Of a stretch of 64,000 nt of DNA, positions 38,367-46,404 are shown piece by piece (position 1 is the stretch's first letter; each line of letters starts with the position of its first letter). A program made the translations under genes and the position numbers. A model generated the notes under the pieces. The model had not been told where the DNA came from. It made no database searches and was given only the letters and a program-made list of their open reading frames with translations. Origin of the DNA: Methanovulcanius yangii (GTDB taxonomy: Archaea > Halobacteriota > Methanomicrobia > Methanomicrobiales > Methanomicrobiaceae); NCBI RefSeq assembly GCF_018687785.1, contig NZ_LTBL01000001.1, positions 372,001 to 436,000 of the forward strand. Reading direction: 5' to 3'.

Positions 38367-39563
38367 ATGCCTATTGACAGCGGAGACACCGCGTTTATCA
38401 TTATCTGTACAGCCCTCGTCATGCTCATGACTCCCGGAGTGGGACTCTTCTATGGCGGAATGGTCCCGAAGAAGAACATTATCTCCATGATTGGGCTGGC
38501 ATTTGTCGCATTTGCCGTCGTGAGTATTCAGTGGGTCCTCTTTGGATACAGTCTGGCATTCGGGCCGGATATCGGAGGATTCATCGGTGGTCTGGATTAC
38601 GCCCTCCTGAACGGAGTGGGTCTTGGCGGAGAAGGAATTCCGGATTTGCTCTTCGTCGTCTTCCAGCTGGTGTTTGCAGCGCTCACCGTTGCTATCATCA
38701 CCTCTGGTGGTGCAGGGCGTATCAAGCTGAGCGCCTTCATAGTCTTCGCTCTGCTCTGGACGACCCTTGTCTATGATCCCCTCGCCCATTGGGCATGGGG
38801 TGGCGGATGGGCCTCCCAGCTTGGAGCACTTGACTTTGCCGGCGGCACTGTCGTGCATATAAGTTCTGGATTCGGCGCTCTTGCCCTTGCCCTTGTGCTG
38901 GGTGCACGCAAGGGATTCGGAAAGTATGCGATGGAGCCCTCTAACATACCAATCACCCTGCTTGGTGCAGCGCTCCTTTGGTTCGGGTGGTTCGGGTTCA
39001 ACGCCGGAAGTGAACTTGCGGCAGATGCGATTGCAGCAAATGCCTTCCTGGTCACCAACACCGCGGCTGCAGCAGGCGCGCTTGCCTGGATGGGTGCCTC
39101 ATGGATTAACGGGAAGCCATCCACACTTGGCTTTGTTTCGGGAGGTATCGCAGGTCTTGTAGCGATTACGCCTGCCGCCGGATTCGTCGACATGCCGGCA
39201 TCGATCGTTATCGGTGCGCTTGCAGGTCTGATCTGCTACAGCGCTCTCCTGTGGCGCCAGCGCAAGGGTCTGGATGAGTCTCTGGATGCATGGGCAATCC
39301 ACGGTGTCGGGGGATTCTTCGGTGCACTTGCAACGGGAATCTTCGCAGTCGCCGTCATAGGCGGTGTTGATGGTCTTATCTACGGGAATGTGGATCAGTT
39401 CCTGATACAGCTGCTTGACGCCGTCGTTGCAATGGCCTACGCCTTTGTCGTGACCTTTGTCATTGCAAAGATAGTAGACCTCGTTATGGGTCTTCGCGTG
39501 GAAGAGACAGAAGAATACGTTGGTCTTGATCTCTCGCAGCATGGCGAGAGTATGGATGCGTAA
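38367..39563 (+). CDS. amt: Ammonium transporter Amt (first copy)
   Basis: The 398-residue protein has about eleven membrane helices. The pore histidines are in [15 protein letters not shown] and [13 protein letters not shown]; the conserved Asp is in LDFAGG. The motif that reads [10 protein letters not shown] in the paralogue (amt2) reads [10 protein letters not shown] here: the usual Glu of AER is replaced by Gly. The C-terminal tail [17 protein letters not shown] matches typical Amt tails that contact GlnK. glnK follows 11 bp later, the classical partner arrangement. Confidence 0.96.
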   Translation: MPIDSGDTAFIIICTALVMLMTPGVGLFYGGMVPKKNIISMIGLAFVAFAVVSIQWVLFGYSLAFGPDIGGFIGGLDYALLNGVGLGGEGIPDLLFVVFQLVFAALTVAIITSGGAGRIKLSAFIVFALLWTTLVYDPLAHWAWGGGWASQLGALDFAGGTVVHISSGFGALALALVLGARKGFGKYAMEPSNIPITLLGAALLWFGWFGFNAGSELAADAIAANAFLVTNTAAAAGALAWMGASWINGKPSTLGFVSGGIAGLVAITPAAGFVDMPASIVIGALAGLICYSALLWRQRKGLDESLDAWAIHGVGGFFGALATGIFAVAVIGGVDGLIYGNVDQFLIQLLDAVVAMAYAFVVTFVIAKIVDLVMGLRVEETEEYVGLDLSQHGESMDA

Positions 39564-39574
39564 GGAGTGATACG

Positions 39575-39889
39575 ATGAAGAAGGTTGAAGCAATCATTCG
39601 TCCTGAAAAGCTGGAAGATGCCAAGTCGGCACTCGATGAGGCCGGATACTATGCAATGACAGTAACTGATGTGCGAGGAAGGGGTGCCCAGAGGGGCATC
39701 TCGCTCCAGTTCCGTGGAAAGAAGGTGAATGTTGATCTTATTCCTAAGGTCAAGCTTGAGATGGTTGTCGAGGATGAATCGGCTGAAAAGATTGTAAAAA
39801 TCATCCAGAAGGCAGCATTTACCGGTGAGGCGGGAGACGGAAAGATCTTTATCATCCCTGTTGATGGGGCGTATCAGGTCCGGACATAA
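39575..39889 (+). CDS. glnK: PII family nitrogen regulator GlnK
   Basis: The 104-residue PII protein senses ATP/ADP and 2-oxoglutarate and blocks Amt. The opening MKKVEAIIRPEKLEDAKSAL and the B-loop FTGEAGDGKIFIIPV are intact. In the T-loop, residue 51 is Val (QFRGKKVNVDLIPKVK) rather than the Tyr51 uridylylated in bacteria, so control must be by ligand binding, as is usual in archaea. It is directly downstream of amt1. The second amt (47881) has no adjacent glnK. Confidence 0.96.
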   Translation: MKKVEAIIRPEKLEDAKSALDEAGYYAMTVTDVRGRGAQRGISLQFRGKKVNVDLIPKVKLEMVVEDESAEKIVKIIQKAAFTGEAGDGKIFIIPVDGAYQVRT

Positions 39890-40118
39890 TCCGGACTCGC
39901 CAACTCCTTTTAATATATACTACTATGAAATTTTAGTGAGTCCTCTATTTCTGCGCCAAAGGAATACCATTGATTATTTACTATTATCCTGATAATATAC
40001 GTGGATGAGTTCTCTGTTCCTTTGGGCAGACGGGAAAATCCTGTTCCTGATTAGTACTTTCCTGAGAGCGTTAGCTTTGGATAATGCCCGGGAACGCCTT
40101 ATGGGGGTTTGCTAACGG

Positions 40119-41072
40119 ATGAGTTTTGTTCGTTCTGAGAGGAAATGTGTTGAAATACTCCGTATTCTGTCAGAACACCAGGAGCCGATTGGGGCAAAAC
40201 GGCTCAGTGAATTGCTGGCAGAACGGGGTTTTCTGTTGACTGACCGTGCTGTCCAATACTATCTTCAGTATCTTGATGAGCAGGGATTTACCCATAAGAT
40301 CGGGAATAAAGGGAGAATTCTCACTGATGAAGGTATATCTGAGGCAAATCTTGCTTTGATAGATGACCGTATGGGTTTTGTCATCTCCAAACTGGAAAAA
40401 CTGGCCTTCAATGTTACTTTCAATCCGGAAACGTCAACAGGAGATGTCGGGTACAATCTGACCGTGGTCCCGTATGAATTTGTGGATGATGTGGCGCAGG
40501 CCTTCGACGAGGTCATCGCAGGTGGATATACCTTCTATAAGGGATATTGTATCACCGATCAGGACCCGCGGCTTCCTGAAGGGCACGCAGGATTTCTGAG
40601 TGCATGTTCGATAACGATGGATGGGGTTCTCCAGAACCATGGCATCGCAGTAAATGTAGTATATGGAGGCAGATTCTCCATCGTTGATTCCCGACCAGTA
40701 GGTTTTGTTGATCTTATCGGGTACAAAGGAACGACTGTTGATCCTCTCCCTCTCTTCATCAACGCGGGGCTTACCAATGTACATGGGGTGGCGACAACCG
40801 GGACGGGAATCGCCCTTGCCAATGTGAGGGAAGTCACCAATAAAGCAAAGGATCGGGTTGAGGAATGCGTCGAGCATATGGTAAAGGCCGGGTTTGTCCG
40901 TCCGGTTGGTATAGGGGACGGCCTTTTCAATCTCCGGCCGGATCCCTACCGCCTGTCCATCGTATTTTTCAGTGGTATGAATCTTGTGGCAAATGCGGTC
41001 GAAAAAGGGTACCCCATATACACAGAAATTGGAGCAGGAATTATGCCGTTTTCCCGGTTTCTGGAAGAATAA
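40119..41072 (+). CDS. nrpRI: NrpRI: nitrogen-responsive repressor with winged HTH
   Basis: The 317-residue protein has an N-terminal winged helix (residues 1-80, KCVEILRILSEHQEPIGAKR ... TDRAVQYYLQYLDEQGF). One NrpR (DUF128) effector domain fills the rest, with NLTVVPYEFVDDVAQAFDEV, GTTVDPLPLF and the terminal IYTEIGAGIMPFSRF. NrpR represses nitrogen genes when 2-oxoglutarate is low by binding GGAA-N6-TTCC (established knowledge). The single effector domain is the Methanosarcina NrpRI layout. It converges on nrpRII with 13 bp between. A GGAA-N7-TTCC near-match is at 40033-40047. Confidence 0.9.
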   Translation: MSFVRSERKCVEILRILSEHQEPIGAKRLSELLAERGFLLTDRAVQYYLQYLDEQGFTHKIGNKGRILTDEGISEANLALIDDRMGFVISKLEKLAFNVTFNPETSTGDVGYNLTVVPYEFVDDVAQAFDEVIAGGYTFYKGYCITDQDPRLPEGHAGFLSACSITMDGVLQNHGIAVNVVYGGRFSIVDSRPVGFVDLIGYKGTTVDPLPLFINAGLTNVHGVATTGTGIALANVREVTNKAKDRVEECVEHMVKAGFVRPVGIGDGLFNLRPDPYRLSIVFFSGMNLVANAVEKGYPIYTEIGAGIMPFSRFLEE

Positions 41073-41075
41073 TAT

Positions 41076-41083
41076 TTTTTTTA
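41076..41083 (+). terminator. T-run after nrpRI
   Basis: Eight consecutive T follow the nrpRI stop codon by 3 nt, a plausible terminator between the two convergent nrpR genes. Confidence 0.5.
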
Positions 41084-41085
41084 TT

Positions 41086-41835
41086 TCAGATATTCTCAAT
41101 TCTGTCAAAGTTGGAAATATCAATCAGACCCTTCATCGCCTTCGTGTTAGCCCATCTGCCTGATTCTATGAATGCAGCAATGGGATTTGTTCCCCCGATC
41201 ATTGAAAGACCCAGATAATTTGTTGTTATGGGGACTCCAAGAAGGGGTGAATTCGGACTGCCGACTTCCAGGACACCGGTGATTCCCGCCTTGGTCAGGT
41301 CCTCAAGGGTATCAAAGAGAAGTGTTTCGGCTTCCATGTGGCATTCCCTGATATTTGCAAGGATACTGCCCGTGCCGGTCATGATGACATCGGTAATATG
41401 GGTTGTTCCCTGATCAATCATGACCTGTGTCGGATCAATTGTCGTTGAGTCGTATTTGATCATCGTCGTAAATCGTTTTGGGATATTATCCCTGATCTCA
41501 ACAAGACCCCCTCCAATCGGGTTGATGGGAATCCCCTGACGGAGGAGTATGGCGTCAACTGTTATGCTGCACATGGTGACGATCCCTATATGGCCGTGAG
41601 GAATTGCATATTCACCGATATATTCTCCAGCAACGGCAAACATTACCCTGTTGCTGAAGCACACGCCTGCTGCGTATGCTTCTTTCATAATCAGACGCGC
41701 AGCATCAAGGTCCTCCTCCTTTATAAGGGTCAGGTTGAATATGACTTCACCTTCATCATGGAAAGGGTCGTATGAGACCATCAGTGCATATTCATCGATC
41801 AGGTGGTTGATAAATTTCAGCTGGGTCATAGTCAC
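41086..41835 (-). CDS. nrpRII: NrpRII: NrpR effector domain without HTH
   Basis: The 249-residue protein is a single NrpR (DUF128) domain without any DNA-binding region. NLTLIKEEDLDAARLIMKEA, STTIDPTQVMIDQGTTHITD and GTGSILANIREC match the effector domain of NrpRI. In Methanosarcina mazei the HTH-less NrpRII joins NrpRI to form the repressor (established knowledge). It is last in the minus-strand set behind the glutamate synthase operon, 99 bp after the FrhB-like gene. Confidence 0.88.
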   Translation of the reverse strand: MTMTQLKFINHLIDEYALMVSYDPFHDEGEVIFNLTLIKEEDLDAARLIMKEAYAAGVCFSNRVMFAVAGEYIGEYAIPHGHIGIVTMCSITVDAILLRQGIPINPIGGGLVEIRDNIPKRFTTMIKYDSTTIDPTQVMIDQGTTHITDVIMTGTGSILANIRECHMEAETLLFDTLEDLTKAGITGVLEVGSPNSPLLGVPITTNYLGLSMIGGTNPIAAFIESGRWANTKAMKGLIDISNFDRIENI

Positions 41836-41934
41836 ATTCTCCGGAAGAAACGAATTTTCAATGGTATTCTTACGTCAAACCCGGAAAAAGAAAAAGATAT
41901 TCTTTCTGAAAAGGGGAGTAAGAAGTATCGGGAA

Positions 41935-42969
41935 TTATCTGCGGAGCCGTTTTGCTTTGTCGCCGGCAAGACGCTCGATGATCTTTGGATTTGTCTCCCC
42001 TTCAACGATCAGATCCCCCCTATCCACGGCATGGTTTACATAACCATCTCCTGTGGGTGTCCGGACAATGAGGGTGGTATAACCCTCTCCACTTCCTATT
42101 GAGCCGGCAGAGATATCTGCATCGACAGCGGTCAGGTCGCCGCAGACATGACAACCGGGGCGAACATAGTCTTCGAGTTCTGAAAGGGGAAATTCGGACT
42201 GTGTACCATCCTGCCGGTTGACAATGAGTTTACCCCTGACATCAAGTCGTTCAATATCCCACGGTTCGATTCCAATTTCTCTTTGTAATTTTCCTTCGAT
42301 GAGCTTTTCATAATCAAATGTTTCCGTGCAGAAAAGGCCAATGATCAGACGGATCGCCCGTCCATACGGTTTCAGGAACACATGGTTGGATGACTGGATG
42401 ATTCGTGCGGCCGAAGCGGCACACGGCACTCCGATGATCGCAATTTTCTCCTTCTTTTGTGTTATGACCGCATTTTTCAGGGCCGAGAGAAGCGGGACCC
42501 ACCATGCATACCGGCTCCCGGCTTTCGAGATGAGGACCTCCTTATCGGTGATGATTGTTGCAGCTGGTTTCTGCGTCCATGGATCGGCGGCTATGGTAAC
42601 AATACAGTCGATGGTCCCCTCGTTGAGTGCTGTTGTCAGGATGGCCGTCACCGCTCCTCCGCTCTGCCGTTTCTGCACTTCGAAACCTGACCGTGCCGAT
42701 ATCATTCGGAGATGGCTGCCCGGACCGGTCGAAGCCATCCGGTGGGCGTCCTGGTCCCGTGTTCGCGGACAGGCTGCATAACATGCACCGCAGGGGACGC
42801 CGTCTGTTTCATCCTTGCAGTACCCCGTATGTGCCGGACTGCTGAACTCGCCATTCTTTCTGAAGATTATTGCATCTGCCGGACACACCGCAACGCATGC
42901 CCCGCATCCTGAACACAGTCCGGTATCCCATACCTCATCCCTGAGTTCCCTGAAGGTTTTTCGTTTCAT
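41935..42969 (-). CDS. FrhB-type F420-binding Fe-S flavoprotein, probable glutamate synthase subunit
   Basis: This protein of about 344 residues has two [4Fe-4S] motifs (GLCSGCGACVAVCPADA and VPCGACYAACPRT) in the first 75 residues. The coenzyme F420 hydrogenase/dehydrogenase beta-subunit domain follows (RQSGGAVTAILTTALNEGTI, VPCAASAARIIQ). Homologues oxidise or reduce F420 in hydrogenases and F420-dependent glutamate synthase. The start at 42969 (MKRKTFRELRDE) is 4 bp after the GXGXG gene, so it is coupled to the synthase and probably feeds F420H2 electrons to it (inference). Confidence 0.88.
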   Translation of the reverse strand: MKRKTFRELRDEVWDTGLCSGCGACVAVCPADAIIFRKNGEFSSPAHTGYCKDETDGVPCGACYAACPRTRDQDAHRMASTGPGSHLRMISARSGFEVQKRQSGGAVTAILTTALNEGTIDCIVTIAADPWTQKPAATIITDKEVLISKAGSRYAWWVPLLSALKNAVITQKKEKIAIIGVPCAASAARIIQSSNHVFLKPYGRAIRLIIGLFCTETFDYEKLIEGKLQREIGIEPWDIERLDVRGKLIVNRQDGTQSEFPLSELEDYVRPGCHVCGDLTAVDADISAGSIGSGEGYTTLIVRTPTGDGYVNHAVDRGDLIVEGETNPKIIERLAGDKAKRLRR

Positions 42970-42973
42970 CTCT

Positions 42974-43720
42974 TCACTCCCATGTATATTTTCCTGCAAA
43001 GGGGCGGGCACTTGCCGGTCCGATCCTTACATATTCGTCCTCAAAGAGAGAGGAATCGGTAATGCCGAACTCCATGCAGTATTTTTCGATATATGGGCGG
43101 ATACGTTCCCGTTCGTCAGCACCAAACGGTTTCTTCGTTGCTCCGATCCCAAGATGCCGGTCGGGCACGTCGCCCCTGATGTATATCTCCCCTCCGTGGA
43201 TTCCAGTGCCTATTCCCCTCTCATCAACAGGGCAGGTCTTTCCAATTCCGAGAATGATGAGGAGGCCCCCTGCCATGTATTCTCCCAGAAATGCTCTTGC
43301 ATGGCCGCCAACGACGAGAACGGGCTTTTTTTCCCTGTACTCCTTCATGTGGATACCGCCCCTGTACCCGATGTCACCTTTTACGTAGACTTCTCCGCCC
43401 CGCATGGAATGCGCCACGGCATCCCCGGCATTTCCATGGATATAGATAGTGCCGGCGTCCATGGTATTGCCGGGTGCATGTTCGGCATTTGCATGGACGA
43501 TACATGTTGGCCCTGACATAAACATGCCGAGATCTCCCCCGGGAACACCATTGATGATGAGGCGGACATCGGTGCCCCTGAGGCCATTTCCGATAAACCG
43601 GTGCCCGTTCACATTGTTGAGTACAATTTCTTTTGCACCTGCAGCCACTGCCGACCGAATCATTTGGTTGAGCGGGGTGTAATGAAGTCCCGCAGCATCT
43701 ATGGTAACCGTTTCTGTCAT
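42974..43720 (-). CDS. Glutamate synthase GXGXG (beta-helix) subunit
   Basis: The 248-residue protein is the C-terminal GXGXG right-handed beta-helix domain of glutamate synthase large subunit, here a separate gene. Repeats such as GVPGGDLGMFMSGP, GTIYIHGNAGDAVAHSMRGG and MAGGLLIILGIGK are diagnostic. It channels structure between the amidotransferase and FMN domains. It lies 2 bp after gltB2 and 4 bp before the FrhB-like gene. Similar folds occur in formylmethanofuran dehydrogenase subunit C, but context favours glutamate synthase. Confidence 0.92.
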   Translation of the reverse strand: MTETVTIDAAGLHYTPLNQMIRSAVAAGAKEIVLNNVNGHRFIGNGLRGTDVRLIINGVPGGDLGMFMSGPTCIVHANAEHAPGNTMDAGTIYIHGNAGDAVAHSMRGGEVYVKGDIGYRGGIHMKEYREKKPVLVVGGHARAFLGEYMAGGLLIILGIGKTCPVDERGIGTGIHGGEIYIRGDVPDRHLGIGATKKPFGADERERIRPYIEKYCMEFGITDSSLFEDEYVRIGPASARPFAGKYTWE

Positions 43721-43722
43721 CG

Positions 43723-45240
43723 CTATGCTCCCGCTCCGACGGTCTTCACGTCCAGAACGTTCATGAGGTTTTCGTCAAGCATATATCCTCGTAACCGGTC
43801 CCGGTTTCCTCTCAGGCTTTCAATTGAATTGATACCTGCTGCCCCCATGAGTTCTGCAATCTCAAGGGTCCAGCCGTTGATCAGGTTGGATACGTTTTCC
43901 CACATGATATCCGGGTCAAGACGTGCAGTGAGATCCGGACGCTGGGTTGCAATGCCCCACGGGCACAGCCCACGGTAACAGTTGCCGCAGACCCGGCATC
44001 CGAGGGATATCAGTGCAGCCGTACCGATGTAGACCGCGTCGGCACCAAGCGCGATTGCCTTGGTGACATCTGCACTGTCGCGGATACCTCCCGATGCGAT
44101 GACCGAAACTTCATTCCGGACGCCATGTTTCCGGAGTTTTTCATCAACCGCTGCCACCGCCGCCTCGATGGGGATTCCAACATGGTCCCTGAAGACTCTC
44201 GGCGCTGCTCCCGTTCCCCCACGGAATCCATCGATGACAACTGCATCTGCTGACGAACGGGCAATGCCCGATGCAATTGCCGCCACATTATGCACTGCCG
44301 CTATCTTGACGAAGACGGGTTTTTTCCACTCTGTTGCCTCTTTGAGTCCCCGGACAAGTTGGGCCAGATCTTCTATGGAATAGATGTCATGATGAGGGGC
44401 CGGACTGATGGCATCACTGGAGACTGGTATCATCCTTGTTCCGGATACACTCTCGTCCACTTTTTCGCCGGGGAGGTGCCCTCCGATTCCCGGTTTTGCT
44501 CCCTGACCTATTTTTATCTCAATGGCCGCGCCGCGTTCGAGGTAATCGATATCAACACCAAATCTTCCGGATGCCACCTGGACGATCATGTGATCCTGGT
44601 AGGGGTACAGGCGCTTATGGAGACCTCCTTCTCCCGTCCCCATGAATGTTCCCTGCGCAGCTGCACCCCGTGCGAGGGACAGCTGGGCATTGAGAGAGAT
44701 GGCGCCATAACTCATATGACCGATCATGATAGGGGTTTCGCATCTTAGATTCGGGGCAAGACGGGTGAGGAGCTCAATGTCCCCATCCGGTTTTGTGGTC
44801 ACCTCTACCCTTGAGGGTTTCTTCCCTATATAGGTCCGAAGTTCCATCGGTTCCCTGAGCGGATCAATGGAAGGATTGGTTACCTGGCAGGCATCGAGGA
44901 GAAGCCGATCAAATATCGGCGGTACATCGAGTACATTTCCCATGCCGGCGAGGACGATTTTTCCGGTCTTCGCCTGGTTGAATATTGCCTCCCGGGCCTC
45001 CCGGGTCCAGATTGGGTGTGACCGGTATGCAACCGGCTTCTCCTCAAGATCTATGGCATCCCGTGGACACATGGCAATGCATCGGTGACATCCTGTACAG
45101 GCACGTGAATTCACCAGTATTCTGTTACCTTCTCTCCTGAAAGTTCCATAAGGGCAGTTTTCGATGCACTGCTCGCACAGCATGCATTGGTCCTGATCGA
45201 TTCTGACCCTGAATTTTGGGGGAGTGCTGCCGATGGGCAT
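43723..45240 (-). CDS. gltB2: Glutamate synthase FMN/Fe-S central subunit
   Basis: The 505-residue protein begins with two [4Fe-4S] motifs (CMLCEQCIENCPYG, CTGCHRCIAMCP). The FMN-binding TIM barrel of glutamate synthase follows, with MSYGAISLNAQLSLARGA, GQGAKPGIGGHLPG and GGIRDSADVTKAIALGAD. The [3Fe-4S]-type Cys motif GCRVCGNCYRGLCPWG is near residue 415. It makes glutamate from 2-oxoglutarate using ammonia from the glutaminase. The start overlaps the gltB1 stop by one base. Confidence 0.94.
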   Translation of the reverse strand: MPIGSTPPKFRVRIDQDQCMLCEQCIENCPYGTFRREGNRILVNSRACTGCHRCIAMCPRDAIDLEEKPVAYRSHPIWTREAREAIFNQAKTGKIVLAGMGNVLDVPPIFDRLLLDACQVTNPSIDPLREPMELRTYIGKKPSRVEVTTKPDGDIELLTRLAPNLRCETPIMIGHMSYGAISLNAQLSLARGAAAQGTFMGTGEGGLHKRLYPYQDHMIVQVASGRFGVDIDYLERGAAIEIKIGQGAKPGIGGHLPGEKVDESVSGTRMIPVSSDAISPAPHHDIYSIEDLAQLVRGLKEATEWKKPVFVKIAAVHNVAAIASGIARSSADAVVIDGFRGGTGAAPRVFRDHVGIPIEAAVAAVDEKLRKHGVRNEVSVIASGGIRDSADVTKAIALGADAVYIGTAALISLGCRVCGNCYRGLCPWGIATQRPDLTARLDPDIMWENVSNLINGWTLEIAELMGAAGINSIESLRGNRDRLRGYMLDENLMNVLDVKTVGAGA

Positions 45241-46286
45241 TATCTTACCCTCCCTATGACGGGTTCGCCTGCCCGGGGCATCCAGATGTGTTCAAGGTTT
45301 TGGTCCATGACCCGTATTGCAGCCTCTTCACTTGAGATGTAGAGACGGTCGCCGGATTCCGCCGCAACCAGCGGTCGAAGTTTTATCCTGTCGGTAATTC
45401 CTGCAATGCCGTCAGAGTTGGCAACAACAATTGCGAATGGGCCGTTCATGAGCGCCGAACCGTATGCCATGCGGATGGTGGTATTCATGGTCTGTTCTTT
45501 TTCCTGCATGGCGTCAATATCATCCCAGAACGGAGGTGCAAGTGCCTTGAGGGCAAGTTCAAGGGGGAGAGCATGTTGACGGGCAAGGAGATCCGTGAGA
45601 TAGGCTACTACTTCGGTATCCGTGTACATCGTGCACTTATAGCCGAAACTCTCCAGATATCTCCGGTTTGTTCCATAGGAGGTAATTTCTCCATTGTGCA
45701 CAACTGTCCAGTCCAGAAGATTAAAGGGATGTGCCCCTCCCCACCATCCCGAGGTGTTGGTGGGGTACCGGTTATGGGCGAGCCACTGATACCCTTCATA
45801 ATCCTGGATGCGATAGAACTCAGCTACATCCTCCGGCCACCCGGATGCTTTGAATATTCCGATATTTTTACCCGTTGAAAAGAGGAGGGCTCCCGGAATT
45901 TCTGTATTGATTTTATTCATGATGTGAATAAGGATGTCTTCCTCGGTAGCTGCCGTTCCCATCGATTTTGGATACGGCTTATAGAAGTATCTCCAGGGGA
46001 TATGTTCCCTTCGGAGTCGTGGCTGCTCAGAGGTGGGAATCATCTCACTGACTTCAATGGTGCCCCATTTCTCCAGTTCCTGTTCTACTATGGCTTTTGG
46101 CTCCACAAGGTTGTCATAGAACAGGTGGAGGGCATAATGGTCTGCGTAATCCGGATATGCACCATATACTGCGTACCCTGCTCCTTCACCATTTCCTCGC
46201 TCATTCATTAATGAAAGGGCATTTTTTATTGCTGAACCGTCCATGGGTTCCCCCGAACGGTCGATAACGCTGATTATTCCGCACAT
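45240..46286 (-). CDS. gltB1: Glutamate synthase glutaminase (class II amidotransferase) subunit
   Basis: This 348-residue protein is the Ntn-type glutamine amidotransferase. The start at 46286 gives MCGIISVIDRSG, so Cys2 becomes the N-terminal nucleophile after Met removal; a longer upstream frame would bury it and is rejected. WLAHNRYPTNTSGWWGGAHP and WTVVHNGEITSYG are active-site blocks. It is the first gene of the minus-strand operon gltB1-gltB2-GXGXG-FrhB-like-(nrpRII). It is divergent from glnA2, with a shared regulatory region. Confidence 0.93.
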   Translation of the reverse strand: MCGIISVIDRSGEPMDGSAIKNALSLMNERGNGEGAGYAVYGAYPDYADHYALHLFYDNLVEPKAIVEQELEKWGTIEVSEMIPTSEQPRLRREHIPWRYFYKPYPKSMGTAATEEDILIHIMNKINTEIPGALLFSTGKNIGIFKASGWPEDVAEFYRIQDYEGYQWLAHNRYPTNTSGWWGGAHPFNLLDWTVVHNGEITSYGTNRRYLESFGYKCTMYTDTEVVAYLTDLLARQHALPLELALKALAPPFWDDIDAMQEKEQTMNTTIRMAYGSALMNGPFAIVVANSDGIAGITDRIKLRPLVAAESGDRLYISSEEAAIRVMDQNLEHIWMPRAGEPVIGRVR

Positions 46287-46300
46287 GCTACCACAAATTG

Positions 46301-46314
46301 TGAAGGGGGTTTCC
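46301..46314. promoter_or_regulatory. Candidate NrpR operator for gltB1 (7/8 match)
   Basis: TGAA-GGGGGT-TTCC matches the methanogen NrpR operator GGAA-N6-TTCC at seven of eight positions. It lies 15 nt upstream of the gltB1 start, consistent with repression at the transcription start. Chance 7/8 matches occur about once per 2.6 kb (calculated from base odds). Confidence 0.4.
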
Positions 46315-46370
46315 CTCCATTTTAATTTTTCCAGACCAAAACAATCTGTGCAATAACGTTTATACGACAA

Positions 46371-46379
46371 CTATAAATA
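46371..46379. promoter_or_regulatory. TATA box of glnA2
   Basis: CTATAAATA is centred about 29 nt before the glnA2 ATG at 46405, suggesting a leaderless or very short-leader mRNA, as for glnA1. Its complement TATTTATAG might also serve the divergent gltB1 operon, though GTATAAACG nearby is an alternative. Confidence 0.5.
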
Positions 46380-46388
46380 ACGATGGGT

Positions 46389-46402
46389 AGAAGTTTCTTT
46401 CC
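46389..46402. promoter_or_regulatory. Candidate NrpR operator for glnA2 (7/8 match)
   Basis: AGAA-GTTTCT-TTCC matches GGAA-N6-TTCC at seven of eight positions. It sits between the TATA box and the ATG (46405), so bound repressor would cover the start site. It mirrors the site at 46301-46314 in front of gltB1. Confidence 0.4.
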
Positions 46403-46404
46403 GT

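Noticed and set aside
40033-40047. GGAA-N7-TTCC upstream of nrpRI as an NrpR operator
   Set aside because: The spacer is 7, not 6, so the half-sites would be out of register. It could still be a weak site but is not called.
45240-46370. Longer start for the glutaminase subunit
   Set aside because: It would put 28 residues before the Cys nucleophile, which must be N-terminal after Met removal; start 46286 is used.
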